Below the pieces are notes generated by a model. It was not told the origin of the DNA, did no database searches, and saw nothing but the letters and a program-made list of their open reading frames with translations. DNA of 6,219 nucleotides from NCBI GenBank assembly GCA_004558975.1, contig SFZB01000056.1:1-6219 (forward strand), read 5' to 3'. A program made the position numbers and the translations under genes. This document shows positions 6,071 to 6,219 of the stretch, piece by piece (position 1 is the first letter of the stretch; each line of letters opens with the position of its first letter). The stretch comes from a bacterium (GTDB lineage Bacteria > Bacillota > Clostridia > Oscillospirales > CAG-272).

Positions 6071-6090
6071 CGTTCGTACCTCCTGTCCCC

Positions 6091-6118
6091 ATGGTAGCAT
6101 CCGCCCGATGCGAAACAA
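6091..6118 (-). promoter_or_regulatory. Candidate promoter of noc (weak)
   Basis: On the minus strand TTGTTT (6118-6113), 16 nt, then an extended -10 TGCTACCAT (TACCAT at 6096-6091). A better -35, TTGACT at 6123-6118, is 21 nt from that -10, too far. The start would leave almost no leader before the ribosome binding site, so the true promoter may differ. Confidence 0.25.
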
Positions 6119-6143
6119 GTCAAAAGAGGGGAGCCCGCCAGAA

Positions 6144-6155
6144 TTTTTCCGGGAG
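6144..6155 (+). repeat. Noc-box-like 12-mer, second copy
   Basis: TTTTTCCGGGAG here is identical to the minus-strand sequence of repeat unit 3 (5209 down to 5198). The two copies sit in the intergenic regions on either side of noc. This copy lies just ahead of the divergent promoter's -10 box. A related TTTTCGGGAGG abuts the noc stop codon at 5244-5254. Confidence 0.55.
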
Positions 6156-6164
6156 GGGATTTCA

Positions 6165-6170
6165 TATACT
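6165..6170 (+). promoter_or_regulatory. -10 box of a divergent plus-strand promoter
   Basis: TATACT matches the -10 consensus at five of six positions and is followed about 40 nt later by a strong ribosome binding site. No good -35 is seen 16-18 nt upstream (AATTTT or ATTTTT), so it may need an activator or be weak. Confidence 0.4.
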
Positions 6171-6183
6171 GTGAGGGCACCCT

Positions 6184-6201
6184 GTCGGGCACCTGCCCGA
6201 C
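6184..6201 (+). other. Hairpin in the leader of the downstream plus-strand gene
   Basis: GTCGGGCA-CC-TGCCCGAC is a perfect 8-bp inverted repeat 7 nt upstream of the ribosome binding site. No T-run follows, so it is not a terminator. It could be an operator or a 5' UTR structure affecting translation of the next gene. Confidence 0.5.
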
Positions 6202-6208
6202 CCCGGAG

Positions 6209-6215
6209 AAGGAGG
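6209..6215 (+). promoter_or_regulatory. Ribosome binding site for a gene starting beyond the right edge
   Basis: AAGGAGG is a near-perfect Shine-Dalgarno, and the window ends 4 nt later with no start codon yet, so a plus-strand gene divergent from noc most likely begins within the next few bases. Its identity cannot be told. Confidence 0.6.
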
Positions 6216-6219
6216 AGCG

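Overview
The window is GC-rich bacterial chromosome with five protein-coding genes, one of them cut by the left edge. A Noc-type ParB-family protein, an AddB-type helicase/nuclease with an iron-sulphur cysteine set, and a Clostridia-like type II thymidine kinase together point to a high-GC member of the Bacillota, probably Clostridia. That placement is inference from protein families only. I see no rRNA, tRNA, CRISPR array, transposase or prophage gene.

Layout, left to right. (1) Bases 2-912, plus strand: the last 55 codons of a pyrimidine-nucleoside phosphorylase, then thymidine kinase. Together they form a pyrimidine (deoxy)nucleoside salvage pair. (2) Bases 984-1050: a bidirectional terminator between convergent genes, followed by a second hairpin. 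(3) Bases 1116-4969, minus strand: an operon of a small OmpR-type winged-helix protein with a degenerate, shortened receiver domain, overlapping by 7 nt the start of addB. A near-consensus sigma-A type promoter (TTGACA, 17 nt, TAAAAT) drives it from 5014-5042. No addA follows addB. (4) Bases 4988-5254: a 265-nt gap holding that promoter, a dyad at its start point, a hairpin, three 25-bp tandem repeats centred on CCCGGG, and the terminator of the next gene. (5) Bases 5255-6070, minus strand: noc. (6) Bases 6071-6219: a divergent intergenic region with a probable promoter, a hairpin and a strong ribosome binding site for a plus-strand gene that starts beyond the window.

The most interesting signal is around noc. 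The encoded protein carries residues that distinguish Noc from ParB in DNA recognition (Q141, K147, R169, and R152 where Noc usually has Lys). Just beyond its terminator sit three exactly phased 25-bp repeats with a dyad resembling the Noc-binding sequence ATTTCCCGGGAAAT. A 12-bp element from the third repeat, TTTTTCCGGGAG, recurs exactly in the intergenic region on the other side of noc. This looks like a locally diversified Noc/NBS system flanking its own gene. The second notable arrangement is addB coupled to a pseudo-receiver transcription factor rather than to addA.
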